Assembly: GCF_946478805.1 (NCBI RefSeq)
Contig: NZ_CAMLDC010000005.1
Span: 124,001-188,000, forward strand
Direction: 5' to 3'
From: an uncultured Fluviicola sp.
GTDB lineage: Bacteria; Bacteroidota; Bacteroidia; Flavobacteriales; Crocinitomicaceae
DNA length: 64,000 nt
Position numbers and translations under genes: made by a program. A model generated the notes under the pieces. It saw only the letters and a program-made list of their open reading frames with translations. It had not been told where the DNA came from and searched no databases. Each line of letters starts with the position of its first letter. Position 1 is the stretch's first letter. Positions 15,896 through 23,772 of the stretch are shown piece after piece.

Positions 15896-16069
15896 TCAAT
15901 TGGCAGTGCAAGCTTGGTCGCTGGTGGCTTTTGCCTTGCTGGTTTCTTTTACTGTTCCGTTTGAGTAACTCGCACCCCCAATTCCATTGCTGCAAGAACA
16001 AGTATATTCTTTTTTGCAAGCTGATAATGATAAAAGCAATCCGGATAATAGAATAGTCAATTTTTTCAT
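15896..16069 (-). CDS. Small Cys-rich lipoprotein (57 aa)
   Basis: The frame starting at 16069 reads MKKLTILLSGLLLSLSACKK, a signal peptide with lipobox Cys18. The mature part, about 40 residues, is Ser/Thr/Lys-rich with a CSC pair and one Cys near the end. Similar tiny lipoproteins with a YTCSC start after the anchor are seen in Bacteroidota and have no assigned role. It lies 49 bases downstream of the MpaB oxygenase gene on the same strand. A longer upstream frame reading (83 residues) has no signal and was not used. Confidence 0.6.
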   Translation of the reverse strand: MKKLTILLSGLLLSLSACKKEYTCSCSNGIGGASYSNGTVKETSKAKATSDQACTAN

Positions 16070-16118
16070 AAGGTGTTTTAAGTTACACGAGGTGTTTTTT
16101 GTTAAGTGTGTTATTTGT

Positions 16119-17318
16119 TTATTTATCTGTAACCGACTTTCTGTCATGGCTTTCCAAGTAGGAATTTACGATTTTCTTTTGTGTTTTGCGATTGCGTTGA
16201 ATGGAACGTTTGTAGCTATTTTCGGAACGGAGAACAAAGGGTTGACCTAAACTCACAAAGAATTTCTGAATAGGTGGGTAAATTCGCCAGGAGGTCTTCG
16301 GTAGTTGCATGGTTTTACAGGAAGCTTCACCCAAGAAGAACCAATTATATCCCAGATGTGTTTTATAAACCAAATTCCGTTGCCATTTTTTGGACGGAAA
16401 AGGTCCGTCAACAGGTTCCAGACTGAGAGCTAAGGCGAGTGAAATCGTGTCGTCATCCGCGGGAGCTTGAGTAATGGTCCAGGCATAAATTGCGCGGATT
16501 GCTTCGGATTCCGTTTCGGGAAAATAGGTTGCTGGAGTTCCTAGCAATGATCCCACGTATTTCCAAAAATGGAATAAACCCTGAATTTCCTGTTCGGTGG
16601 GTTTCATCCCTAATTTTCGCAGGCCGTCGAGGAATATGATCGAGAAACCCAAGTTGGTCGCCAGCATATCCCATTGATTCAGAGGCGATCCCCAATCAGC
16701 TTCACGCCATTTCCCTTCGTCCAGGATACTTACGCGGGCATACGCATGCATCAGACGGATTTTCAGGCATTCTTTCAAACCGATTTGAGGATTGGTGATG
16801 GCATTTTCACCGATGATCCGAACCCAGAACTCGGTAGTTTCCGTTAGGCGTTTAGCGGCACCTTTTTTTAAAGCTCCCGTAAATACAAGTGGTTTGTTGA
16901 TAGCAGAAGATTCGTAACCGCCCATCAGGCAATAATTGCGGAGAACCATCAACCCCAATGATCCGGAACGTCTGCAAAGCATGGAGCCTTGCTCCAGTAG
17001 ACCTTCATTTAACCAAGTTGGTTTGGTGGTGATTTCTGCAACCAATTGATTGAGGGAATCCGGAACGTTTGCTATTTTCTCGCCATCGAGTAATTGGTTG
17101 ATCCACTGGTCGGCCTGTTTGAATCCATGTTTCTGATAAACTTCCCGGATGACTTGGTCTGCCAGTTGATCTGTTTCAAAAAGGCGCGGGATGAACTGCG
17201 CGATCTCTTCTTTTCCAGGAAAGGTTCCAATGAGTTTTTTTGCAAGCCCCTTCCCATTTCCCGTTTCCCAATAGATGGAAAATCCGGGTGAAGGATAGTA
17301 GAACCGCGCTGGAATCAT
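16119..17318 (-). CDS. MpaB/latex-clearing-protein-like oxygenase (DUF2236)
   Basis: A 399-residue protein of the oxygenase MpaB family. The family motif around the haem-ligand His is LKECLKIRLMHAYARVSILD (His191), and the downstream Trp/Asn-rich ADWGSPLNQWDMLATNLGF is also typical. Related rubber oxygenases (Lcp) are b-type haem proteins that cleave polyisoprene; others process terpenoid chains. The substrate here is unknown, and no signal peptide is obvious, so a polymer role is doubtful. Its ATG overlaps the stop of the DUF1003 gene (ATGA), which indicates coupling. Confidence 0.8.
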   Translation of the reverse strand: MIPARFYYPSPGFSIYWETGNGKGLAKKLIGTFPGKEEIAQFIPRLFETDQLADQVIREVYQKHGFKQADQWINQLLDGEKIANVPDSLNQLVAEITTKPTWLNEGLLEQGSMLCRRSGSLGLMVLRNYCLMGGYESSAINKPLVFTGALKKGAAKRLTETTEFWVRIIGENAITNPQIGLKECLKIRLMHAYARVSILDEGKWREADWGSPLNQWDMLATNLGFSIIFLDGLRKLGMKPTEQEIQGLFHFWKYVGSLLGTPATYFPETESEAIRAIYAWTITQAPADDDTISLALALSLEPVDGPFPSKKWQRNLVYKTHLGYNWFFLGEASCKTMQLPKTSWRIYPPIQKFFVSLGQPFVLRSENSYKRSIQRNRKTQKKIVNSYLESHDRKSVTDK

Positions 17319-18019
17319 TCTTTTTCGCCTTTAGTATGTTTTTGGAGCAGATCTTTCATGGTATCCAGTTGAATTTTCTGCATCTCCAATAATTCTTGCT
17401 GTTGATGAATGATGAGATGATCTATCTTGTCGTGCAGCAACCGGATTTCAACTTCTGATTTCAGGTTGATCATGTAATCCTTCTTTGAGCGCTCTCTGTC
17501 CTTCTCTTCTTGTCTGTTCTGACTCATCATAATAACAGGAGCCTGAAGTGCTGCCAAACACGATAGAATGAGGTTTAAAAGAATGAATGGATAAGGATCG
17601 AAACCTTTGTTCAGGAGAAAGAACACATTGAATGCAATCCAAGCCAACAGAAAGGTCATGAATGAAATAATGAAGGTCCAGCTTCCACCGAAGGTTGCAA
17701 CCTTGTCTGCTACCCGCTGACCGAGCGTATCTACGGCGGTTTCATCCTCCAGTTGGTCGGAAAGCAATTTCTTTTCACTGAGTGCTGCCAGGACGGTCTT
17801 ATCCAAACTGGTCAATTCTCCCATTTGCTCCTGCATCATATCGGAAAGGTATTTTTCCCGGTAGCTGTTCAATTCACCAATGGACAAATGACAGTTTTCA
17901 GTGAAATTGGGATTTTCCTTTTGAATAAGGTCCAAAACGGATCCGCGAATTGTTTTTGCAGAAATTCGCTCGGAAAGTGGAAATTCGGTATTTGACAGAT
18001 CGCTGCGAAAAGTGCTCAT
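17315..18019 (-). CDS. DUF1003 membrane protein
   Basis: A 234-residue protein. Residues about 110-165 hold the DUF1003 core: ADKVATFGGSWTFIISFMTF then LLAWIAFNVFF and PFILLNLILSCLAALQAPVI, two membrane helices. A QNRQEEKDRERSKKDY segment follows, then an amphipathic C-terminal helix with repeated Leu/Ile suitable for a coiled coil. The function of the family is unknown. It is the upstream partner of the MpaB gene with a four-base overlap. Confidence 0.88.
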   Translation of the reverse strand: MSTFRSDLSNTEFPLSERISAKTIRGSVLDLIQKENPNFTENCHLSIGELNSYREKYLSDMMQEQMGELTSLDKTVLAALSEKKLLSDQLEDETAVDTLGQRVADKVATFGGSWTFIISFMTFLLAWIAFNVFFLLNKGFDPYPFILLNLILSCLAALQAPVIMMSQNRQEEKDRERSKKDYMINLKSEVEIRLLHDKIDHLIIHQQQELLEMQKIQLDTMKDLLQKHTKGEKE

Positions 18020-18074
18020 AATTGAAAATGGATTTGGTCTCGTGAATTTACACAGAAGGATTTAATTAAACTAA

Positions 18075-18114
18075 AAATGCCCCGAATCGCGATATAAACC
18101 GGATCGGGGCATTT
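18075..18114 (-). terminator. Terminator after the 18128-18733 gene
   Basis: AAATGCCCCGA (18075-18085) and TCGGGGCATTT (18104-18114) form an 11-bp stem. On the minus strand the stem runs into TTTTTAG, just past the gene ending at 18128. Confidence 0.85.
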
Positions 18115-18127
18115 ATTCGATGAATGA

Positions 18128-18733
18128 TTATTTTATATTCTTTAGCATGTATGCAGCAAGCATTTTTGCTCCTTTAGCGTAAGATTCTGAAATCCGGGCA
18201 CCTGTATCGTAGTCATATCCACCAAATTGTGAACCTGGGACATCAGGTTGTTTTAATTTAGCCAACACTTTTGATTCATCACCTGATTCAACAAAAATGT
18301 ATTCAAAGGCAACAGCCGCACTTCTGCGCATCACGCCTATATTGAATCCGGGTTCAACAAAGGTTGTTTTTACGATTAGTGTATAAGTCGCTTTCTCATT
18401 GTTTTGAGCGGGATGAATTTTTCCGGTTAAGCCTTTATCAAACAATTCCTCGAATTTATTCGGAAACCGTTCTTTTTTATCGCGTTCCCAAGATTTCTCC
18501 CAGGTATCACCTCTTCCTGCTTCCTTTTCGTTATACTCTTTTATTTTTTTATTCTTGTATTCACCCTCGCTTGAAAATCCACCGACTTGAAAATCAGAGA
18601 AATCGTATTTAACATTCAATTCTGTTTGACCTTTTAAAAAGGAAAGATCTCCGGATTCAGTGCGGATTTTTTGAGCCATGGAAGTAAAACTGAGTCCAGC
18701 CACAAACAATAAGCTTAATTTCATATTTTTCAT
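18128..18733 (-). CDS. Secreted protein of unknown function (201 aa)
   Basis: A Sec signal peptide (MKNMKLSLLFVAGLSFTSMA, cleavage after AQ) leads a soluble domain with alternating strands: GQTELNVKYDFSDFQVGGFS, a charged KEAGRGDTWEKSWERDKKER segment, and a C-terminal helix SESYAKGAKMLAAYMLKNIK. No lipobox and no T9SS sorting domain are present, so the product is probably periplasmic. The family is not recognised, though similar small secreted proteins are common in Bacteroidota. It is monocistronic, bounded by a terminator. Confidence 0.65.
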   Translation of the reverse strand: MKNMKLSLLFVAGLSFTSMAQKIRTESGDLSFLKGQTELNVKYDFSDFQVGGFSSEGEYKNKKIKEYNEKEAGRGDTWEKSWERDKKERFPNKFEELFDKGLTGKIHPAQNNEKATYTLIVKTTFVEPGFNIGVMRRSAAVAFEYIFVESGDESKVLAKLKQPDVPGSQFGGYDYDTGARISESYAKGAKMLAAYMLKNIK

Positions 18734-18760
18734 ATTTTTTGAAGATAAATGTACGATTTT

Positions 18761-20086
18761 TTATAATAGATCATTCGCCAGATTTGCCAATTCGGAGCGT
18801 TCTCCTTTTTCCAAACGAACATGAGCAAAGAGATTCTGACCTTTCAGGCGGTCGATGAGGTACGCAAGCCCATTACTGTTTTCATCCAGGTAAGGAGTAT
18901 CAATTTGATGAACATCTCCGGTGAAAACAATCTTAGTTCCTTCTCCTGCACGTGTAATGATGGTTTTTACTTCGTGAGGAGTCAGGTTTTGTGCTTCGTC
19001 GACAATGAATAGGATATTGGATAAACTTCTTCCGCGAATAAAGGCAAGCGGAGTGATCAGAATGCGCCCGCTTTCTTCCATCTCGACAATGTGCTTGTGG
19101 CGTTTTTCATTTTCCCCGAATTGGGATTTGATAAATTTCAGATTATCCCACAGCGGCTCCATGTAAGGACCGATCTTATCTTTTGCATCGCCAGGAAGGA
19201 ACCCGATTTCCTTGTTGGAAAGTGGGACCAGTGGACGGGCTAAAATAATTTGCTGAAATAGTTTGTGTTGCTCCAATGCTGCAGCCAATGCAAGCAGCGT
19301 TTTCCCTGTTCCGGCCACACCTTGCAAGGCAACCAGTTTGATGTTGTTATTCATTAGGGCATTGATGGCAAAAGCTTGTTCGGCATTTTTAGGCTTGATT
19401 CCGGAAGTATATTCTTTTTCGACACGTTGAAGTGTATCCGTATGCGGATCGAAATAAGCCAAACCGGAACTTTTACCGTTTTTAAGAATATAGTAACCGT
19501 TCGCAATTTTTTGATTTCCGAGAATCCCTTCTTCGTCTATGGTTCCCTTTAAGAACAATTGTTTGATTGTCTCGGATTCAATGCCTTCAATGGTGGAGCT
19601 GGATGTTTGTTCCAATTCTTGTGAATGCACCTTTCCTGTTTCATAGTCCTCAGCAAGGATTCCCAATGCCTTCGCCTTGATTCTTAAATTGATGTCTTTT
19701 GTGACAAGGATTACCTCCTTCTTGGGATCCTGCTCTTTTACTGCAAGGGTTGCGTTGATAATTTTGTGGTCATTTTTTCCAACACCATAAACCGTTTCCG
19801 CATCTACTCCCTTTGGTTGTGAATCGAGAAGTACTTTAAATGATCCCAGGTTGGGTCCCAAAGTAATCCATTGTTGTAAACCACCGTTTGCTGAAATCCT
19901 GTCAATAAAACGAATTACTTCACGGGCAGAGAAATTTTTGGTGTCATTTCCAATTTTGAATTTGTCCAATTCTTCCAAAACTGTGATTGGAATGGCAACA
20001 TCATGTCTTTCGAAATGCATGATTGCGTCGTAGTCATGTAATAGAACAGATGTGTCTAGTACAAATAGTTTGTTCTTTTTAGCCAT
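18761..20086 (-). CDS. PIN-PhoH family ATPase/ribonuclease
   Basis: A 441-residue fusion. The N-terminal PIN domain (about 6-150) begins LFVLDTSVLLHDYDAIMHF and shows conserved acidic residues (Asp11, Glu38-39, Asp131). The C-terminal PhoH ATPase has Walker A GVAGTGKT (256-263) and Walker B ILFIVDEAQNLTPHEVKTII. PhoH2-type proteins act as RNA helicase-nucleases in studied cases; PhoH-like ATPases are often phosphate- or stress-linked. There is no neighbour toxin or antitoxin. It lies between a secreted-protein gene and a T9SS gene. Confidence 0.93.
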   Translation of the reverse strand: MAKKNKLFVLDTSVLLHDYDAIMHFERHDVAIPITVLEELDKFKIGNDTKNFSAREVIRFIDRISANGGLQQWITLGPNLGSFKVLLDSQPKGVDAETVYGVGKNDHKIINATLAVKEQDPKKEVILVTKDINLRIKAKALGILAEDYETGKVHSQELEQTSSSTIEGIESETIKQLFLKGTIDEEGILGNQKIANGYYILKNGKSSGLAYFDPHTDTLQRVEKEYTSGIKPKNAEQAFAINALMNNNIKLVALQGVAGTGKTLLALAAALEQHKLFQQIILARPLVPLSNKEIGFLPGDAKDKIGPYMEPLWDNLKFIKSQFGENEKRHKHIVEMEESGRILITPLAFIRGRSLSNILFIVDEAQNLTPHEVKTIITRAGEGTKIVFTGDVHQIDTPYLDENSNGLAYLIDRLKGQNLFAHVRLEKGERSELANLANDLL

Positions 20087-20143
20087 GCTGAAGTATTTCT
20101 ATTAAAGTACTTCTTTCTCATATCTGATAGACGGTGGCAGAAT

Positions 20144-20151
20144 CAAACTTA
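20144..20151 (-). promoter_or_regulatory. Putative -7 box (TAAGTTTG) of the PhoH gene
   Basis: On the minus strand TAAGTTTG matches TAnnTTTG, 57 bases upstream of the PhoH start and just beyond the terminator of the upstream T9SS gene. No clear -33 partner. Confidence 0.35.
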
Positions 20152-20172
20152 TTGACAAAGATTTGTGATTAA

Positions 20173-20197
20173 AAAAGGGAGCTCTTAACTCCCTTTT
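20173..20197 (-). terminator. Terminator after the first SprB-repeat T9SS gene
   Basis: AAAAGGGAG (20173-20181) and CTCCCTTTT (20189-20197) form a 9-bp stem. On the minus strand it ends in a six-T run, 11 bases after the stop at 20208. Confidence 0.88.
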
Positions 20198-20207
20198 AAC
20201 CTATTGT

Positions 20208-23200
20208 TTATCTTTCTATCACAAAGCGCTTCAGCGTTTTAGCTCCCAGTGATTGTAATTCGATACTGTACATTCCCATAGCAAGTTTTCCACAGTCAAT
20301 TTTAGTTTGACCAGGCACCAAGGTAGTGGAAGAGATAACTCTTCCGGCTTGATCCAGGATTCGTGCTTCGATTAACTGACTTGAACTGTTGTCCACGTTT
20401 AAAACCGTATTTGCAGGGTTTGGATAGATATTCACTGCCTGATCCAATAGCTCTGAAACAGAATTCGGTTGAGCAGTTGAAAGACGGTTATCGCGATTGG
20501 ATCTTGTCGTATTGAAATCCTGAGCCATCTTCGTACTTGAACATAGACTTGGAGCGTCAACTGTCACTTCGTAAAACAAACCATCTGTTGTTGAAGGTTG
20601 GTCTGTATATGTAAACAAGTTGATTGGCATGGTTGCAAGTGTTGTCCAACCGGCTGCATCCGTATGTCTTCTCAATACGAAGTTCGGATAGGTAAATCCT
20701 TCATAGCTATCCCAGAACAGGTTGATATCATTTCCTAAACCATGACTGATCACCAGGTGGATTGTTTTGTGACTGGCACTTAATTCGGATTCATTTCCGC
20801 AATCGTCAACAGATGAAATCTTGTATCTCCAGGAACGAACGTTCGGTGAAGCAACCAGGTCGTTGTAAATGGATTCATTCGAATAAAGAACGGAACCTAC
20901 AATCTGATAGAAACCGGCTTGTGAAGTTTCACGGTAAATATTGAAATGATCGATGCCTGTTGTAATGGGTTTTGTCCAAACTACCAGGTTAGTGTTCGTT
21001 GTCGAATCCACAGTAACCAAACAAATTTCGATCGGATCCGGAAGTGTGGATCCCACAGTTCCACCCAAAACAGTGATACATCCTGTTCCTCCTGTCACGG
21101 AAACAGAATAAGTACCCGGACTAAGGTTTGTGATGTTCTGTGTTGTTGCACCGTTTGTCCAGGAATAAGCTGTTGGATTCCCGGAGATAACTGTCAATTG
21201 AATCTGACCGTCATTCGAACAAGAAGAAGGTATAATTGTATCAATCGCCAAAGTTGGTCCGAAGTTATTGGAAACTAAAGCTGCAGAGCTGAATGTACAT
21301 CCGTTTGCATCCGTAATGGAGCAGGTATATGTTCCCGCACCAATGCTTGAGAGTGTAGCATTATTAGTACCTACCGCGGTTCCTTGGCCGTTTACCCATG
21401 CATAATTGAATGGAGCAGTTCCACCATTGAATGTTGCGGTTACCTGACCATTAGTTGCGGCACAACCGGGTTGAGTGATTGTCATTTGGTTCAACATGAT
21501 CTGCTGCGGTTCGTTTACAACATAAGTTGCTGTGGAAACACACCCCAATGCATCTGTAATGGTCAATTCGTATGGTCCGCCGGCTAATCCGGCGATATCT
21601 TCAGTTGCTGCACCGTTCGACCACGCATAAACCAATGGAGTTGCTCCACCGGTTACTGTTACATTGATTCCACCGTTGTTTGTACCATAGCAAAGTGCTC
21701 CTGTAGGAACTCCGGTCTGAGAAAGTCCGTTGGAACCGACCATGGAAGTGGAAGTCGCAAGACATCCGTTTGCGTCCGTTACGGAAACCAGGTATTGTCC
21801 TGGAGCAAGATTGGAAACGTTTGATAATGTTGAACCGGTACTCCAATAAATGGAATAAGGTGATTGCCCGTTTGTGATTGCTACGGAAGCAGTTCCTGTA
21901 TTCTGATTACAGTTTGAGGTAGTTGTCGTTACATTCAGATCGGGTGTTTGATTAATTGTAAAGGGCAAAGTACTTGAACTGGAACACCCGAATTGATTGG
22001 TTTTGCTGTAAGTCATTACTACGGTCGATCCTGTTGGATAAGAAGGATAGAAGATATTGTTCAGAATTCCTGTTCCTGACCAAGTTCCACCATTTGGATT
22101 TGCCCAGTTATTCAAGTTAATGGGATTTGCATTTTCACAAACCGCATTCGTCGGGTTTGTAAAATTGATAATTGGTTTTGGATTAACAATCATTTGAATC
22201 AACTGTGTTCCGCAAGAAATCCCATTGTCAAATAATTCAAATTGCAAATCGACAATAGTCGGTGAACTTACATCATTCGTATTATTGATATTTAACGAGA
22301 AAGATAAGTTTCCTGAAGGAAAAACAGTGATTGCCGAGTTAGGAATGATCCCGACGTTCTGAGAAACACAAGTCATCGTCAAACCTTGTTGACTGAAGTT
22401 TGGATCTAAGCAGTAAACAGAATTACTGGCAGAGTTATTGAAAACAGAAGATTCACACATTGCGAAGAGATCCCAATCTTCAATGTTCGCCAATTGGTTA
22501 TATTCTTTCACGTAGAACTTACCACCGTCAACATACGCGATGACATAAACACCATAATTGGAGACCTCGGTTCTCAGGCATGTCGCTGTAGATGGTGCTA
22601 ATGCTGCTCCGGTGGTGATTTGGCTTACTACCGGTGTTGCTGCAGAAACATTGGCTACTTTCTTAAAGAAGCAAGAAGTTGTTTTATAGAATACATACGC
22701 ATCACTGTTATATGTGTCAAAATCAAAATCAGCGACGGTTCCGCTGGTGCTAATAGCAGTTTGAGTACCAAAAGTGGTTCCGTTGAAAGAACGCAATCTT
22801 AAGGGATACGGTGAAGATGTAACAGACCAAACAGAACTGGTAACCGTGGCTCCATTATTTTTCTCAATCAGCATTTTGTATGCCCCATCTATATTATCCA
22901 GTGTATTGTTGGTATATACACCACCGCTAACAGAAACATCCATCGGAATATAATCCGACATATCGGCTTCTCCATGAATGACATAGGTTGTATTTCCGTC
23001 TACACAAGAGCTTAACTGACCTGCAAAACTTGTTTGTTCCAGGTTTGGACTGGCACCACCATGAACGGTTTGTGTCGACATATTGATCGTGATCAATGCA
23101 TTATCCGGAAGATAACCGGTTGCCTGGTCATTTTCGTTGAAGAAGGTTAATATTAATTGGCCGGAAGCATTTGCACGAAGAGAATAATCGTCATTATAAT

Positions 23201-23597
23201 TTACGGTATTATAACCGCCCGGACCCATTGTTTGAAAAACCCAGGAAGTTCCGTTGAATTTATAGATATAGAGATATTGGCTTGGTAAAGCTCCTTGATT
23301 TGATTTTACAGCAAAAACGGGAGTTGTTTCCCCGATAACCAACAAATCGAGACCGGATGTAGTTCCTGGAACAGTAGCTCCGGACATTGATATCCATGAG
23401 CTGGTAGTGGGGCTCCATTTATAAATGGTAACGACTCCACTGTTAAGGGCGGCGGCGTATAAATTTCCACCGGGAGTAGTTTCGATGTCAACTTCGGTTG
23501 CATTGGCAATACCGGTTGAACTTCCGATGTAATTCCAACCTTGTGAAAAAGAAAAGGTTGAAACGAAAACAACTATTAGCGTAAGTAGTTTTTTCAT
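20208..23597 (-). CDS. T9SS-secreted SprB-repeat protein 1 (1129 aa)
   Basis: The start at 23597 gives MKKLLTLIVVFVSTFSFSQG, a Sec signal; a longer frame adds 47 residues without merit. The first 430 residues are beta-rich, followed by at least four SprB-type repeats with endings like YLVSVTDANGCLATSTSMV and PYELTITDALGCVSTATYVV. A shared module follows from PIEICLVTVDSTTNTNLVVW with an Fn3-like HFNIYRETSQAGFYQIVGSV. The last 75 residues are a type A sorting domain (NIYPNPANTVLNVDNS). SprB itself is a gliding adhesin in Flavobacterium; here an adhesin-like role at the cell surface is likely. Confidence 0.88.
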   Translation of the reverse strand: MKKLLTLIVVFVSTFSFSQGWNYIGSSTGIANATEVDIETTPGGNLYAAALNSGVVTIYKWSPTTSSWISMSGATVPGTTSGLDLLVIGETTPVFAVKSNQGALPSQYLYIYKFNGTSWVFQTMGPGGYNTVNYNDDYSLRANASGQLILTFFNENDQATGYLPDNALITINMSTQTVHGGASPNLEQTSFAGQLSSCVDGNTTYVIHGEADMSDYIPMDVSVSGGVYTNNTLDNIDGAYKMLIEKNNGATVTSSVWSVTSSPYPLRLRSFNGTTFGTQTAISTSGTVADFDFDTYNSDAYVFYKTTSCFFKKVANVSAATPVVSQITTGAALAPSTATCLRTEVSNYGVYVIAYVDGGKFYVKEYNQLANIEDWDLFAMCESSVFNNSASNSVYCLDPNFSQQGLTMTCVSQNVGIIPNSAITVFPSGNLSFSLNINNTNDVSSPTIVDLQFELFDNGISCGTQLIQMIVNPKPIINFTNPTNAVCENANPINLNNWANPNGGTWSGTGILNNIFYPSYPTGSTVVMTYSKTNQFGCSSSSTLPFTINQTPDLNVTTTTSNCNQNTGTASVAITNGQSPYSIYWSTGSTLSNVSNLAPGQYLVSVTDANGCLATSTSMVGSNGLSQTGVPTGALCYGTNNGGINVTVTGGATPLVYAWSNGAATEDIAGLAGGPYELTITDALGCVSTATYVVNEPQQIMLNQMTITQPGCAATNGQVTATFNGGTAPFNYAWVNGQGTAVGTNNATLSSIGAGTYTCSITDANGCTFSSAALVSNNFGPTLAIDTIIPSSCSNDGQIQLTVISGNPTAYSWTNGATTQNITNLSPGTYSVSVTGGTGCITVLGGTVGSTLPDPIEICLVTVDSTTNTNLVVWTKPITTGIDHFNIYRETSQAGFYQIVGSVLYSNESIYNDLVASPNVRSWRYKISSVDDCGNESELSASHKTIHLVISHGLGNDINLFWDSYEGFTYPNFVLRRHTDAAGWTTLATMPINLFTYTDQPSTTDGLFYEVTVDAPSLCSSTKMAQDFNTTRSNRDNRLSTAQPNSVSELLDQAVNIYPNPANTVLNVDNSSSQLIEARILDQAGRVISSTTLVPGQTKIDCGKLAMGMYSIELQSLGAKTLKRFVIER

Positions 23598-23638
23598 AAG
23601 TAATATTGTGTTAGCAATTAACAAGTAGCAAATGTATG

Positions 23639-23646
23639 CAAATATA
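23639..23646 (-). promoter_or_regulatory. Putative -7 box (TATATTTG) of T9SS gene 1
   Basis: On the minus strand TATATTTG lies 41 bases before the start at 23597. This supports the shorter start, since the longer frame would run through the box. Confidence 0.45.
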
Positions 23647-23723
23647 ATTTGGGCGTTTGAAAAGACTTGTATGTTGTAATTCTCTTTGAGTATTTTCGGT
23701 ATTTCTACAAATGGTTGGTAAAA

Positions 23724-23751
23724 AAAAGAGTCCGCCACGGCGGACTCTTTT
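23724..23751 (-). terminator. Terminator after T9SS gene 2
   Basis: AAAAGAGTCCGCC (23724-23736) and GGCGGACTCTTTT (23739-23751) form a 13-bp perfect inverted repeat, 22 bases beyond the stop at 23773. A T-rich tract follows on the minus strand. Confidence 0.9.
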
Positions 23752-23772
23752 GATATAGCAAATCAATATAGT

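Noticed and set aside
16070..16147. Longer version of the small lipoprotein
   Set aside because: The extra 26 residues have no signal and overlap the downstream edge of the oxygenase gene; the lipobox start at 16069 is preferred.
23598..23738. 47-residue N-terminal extension of T9SS protein 1
   Set aside because: It precedes a perfect Sec signal and runs through the -7 box and a terminator hairpin.
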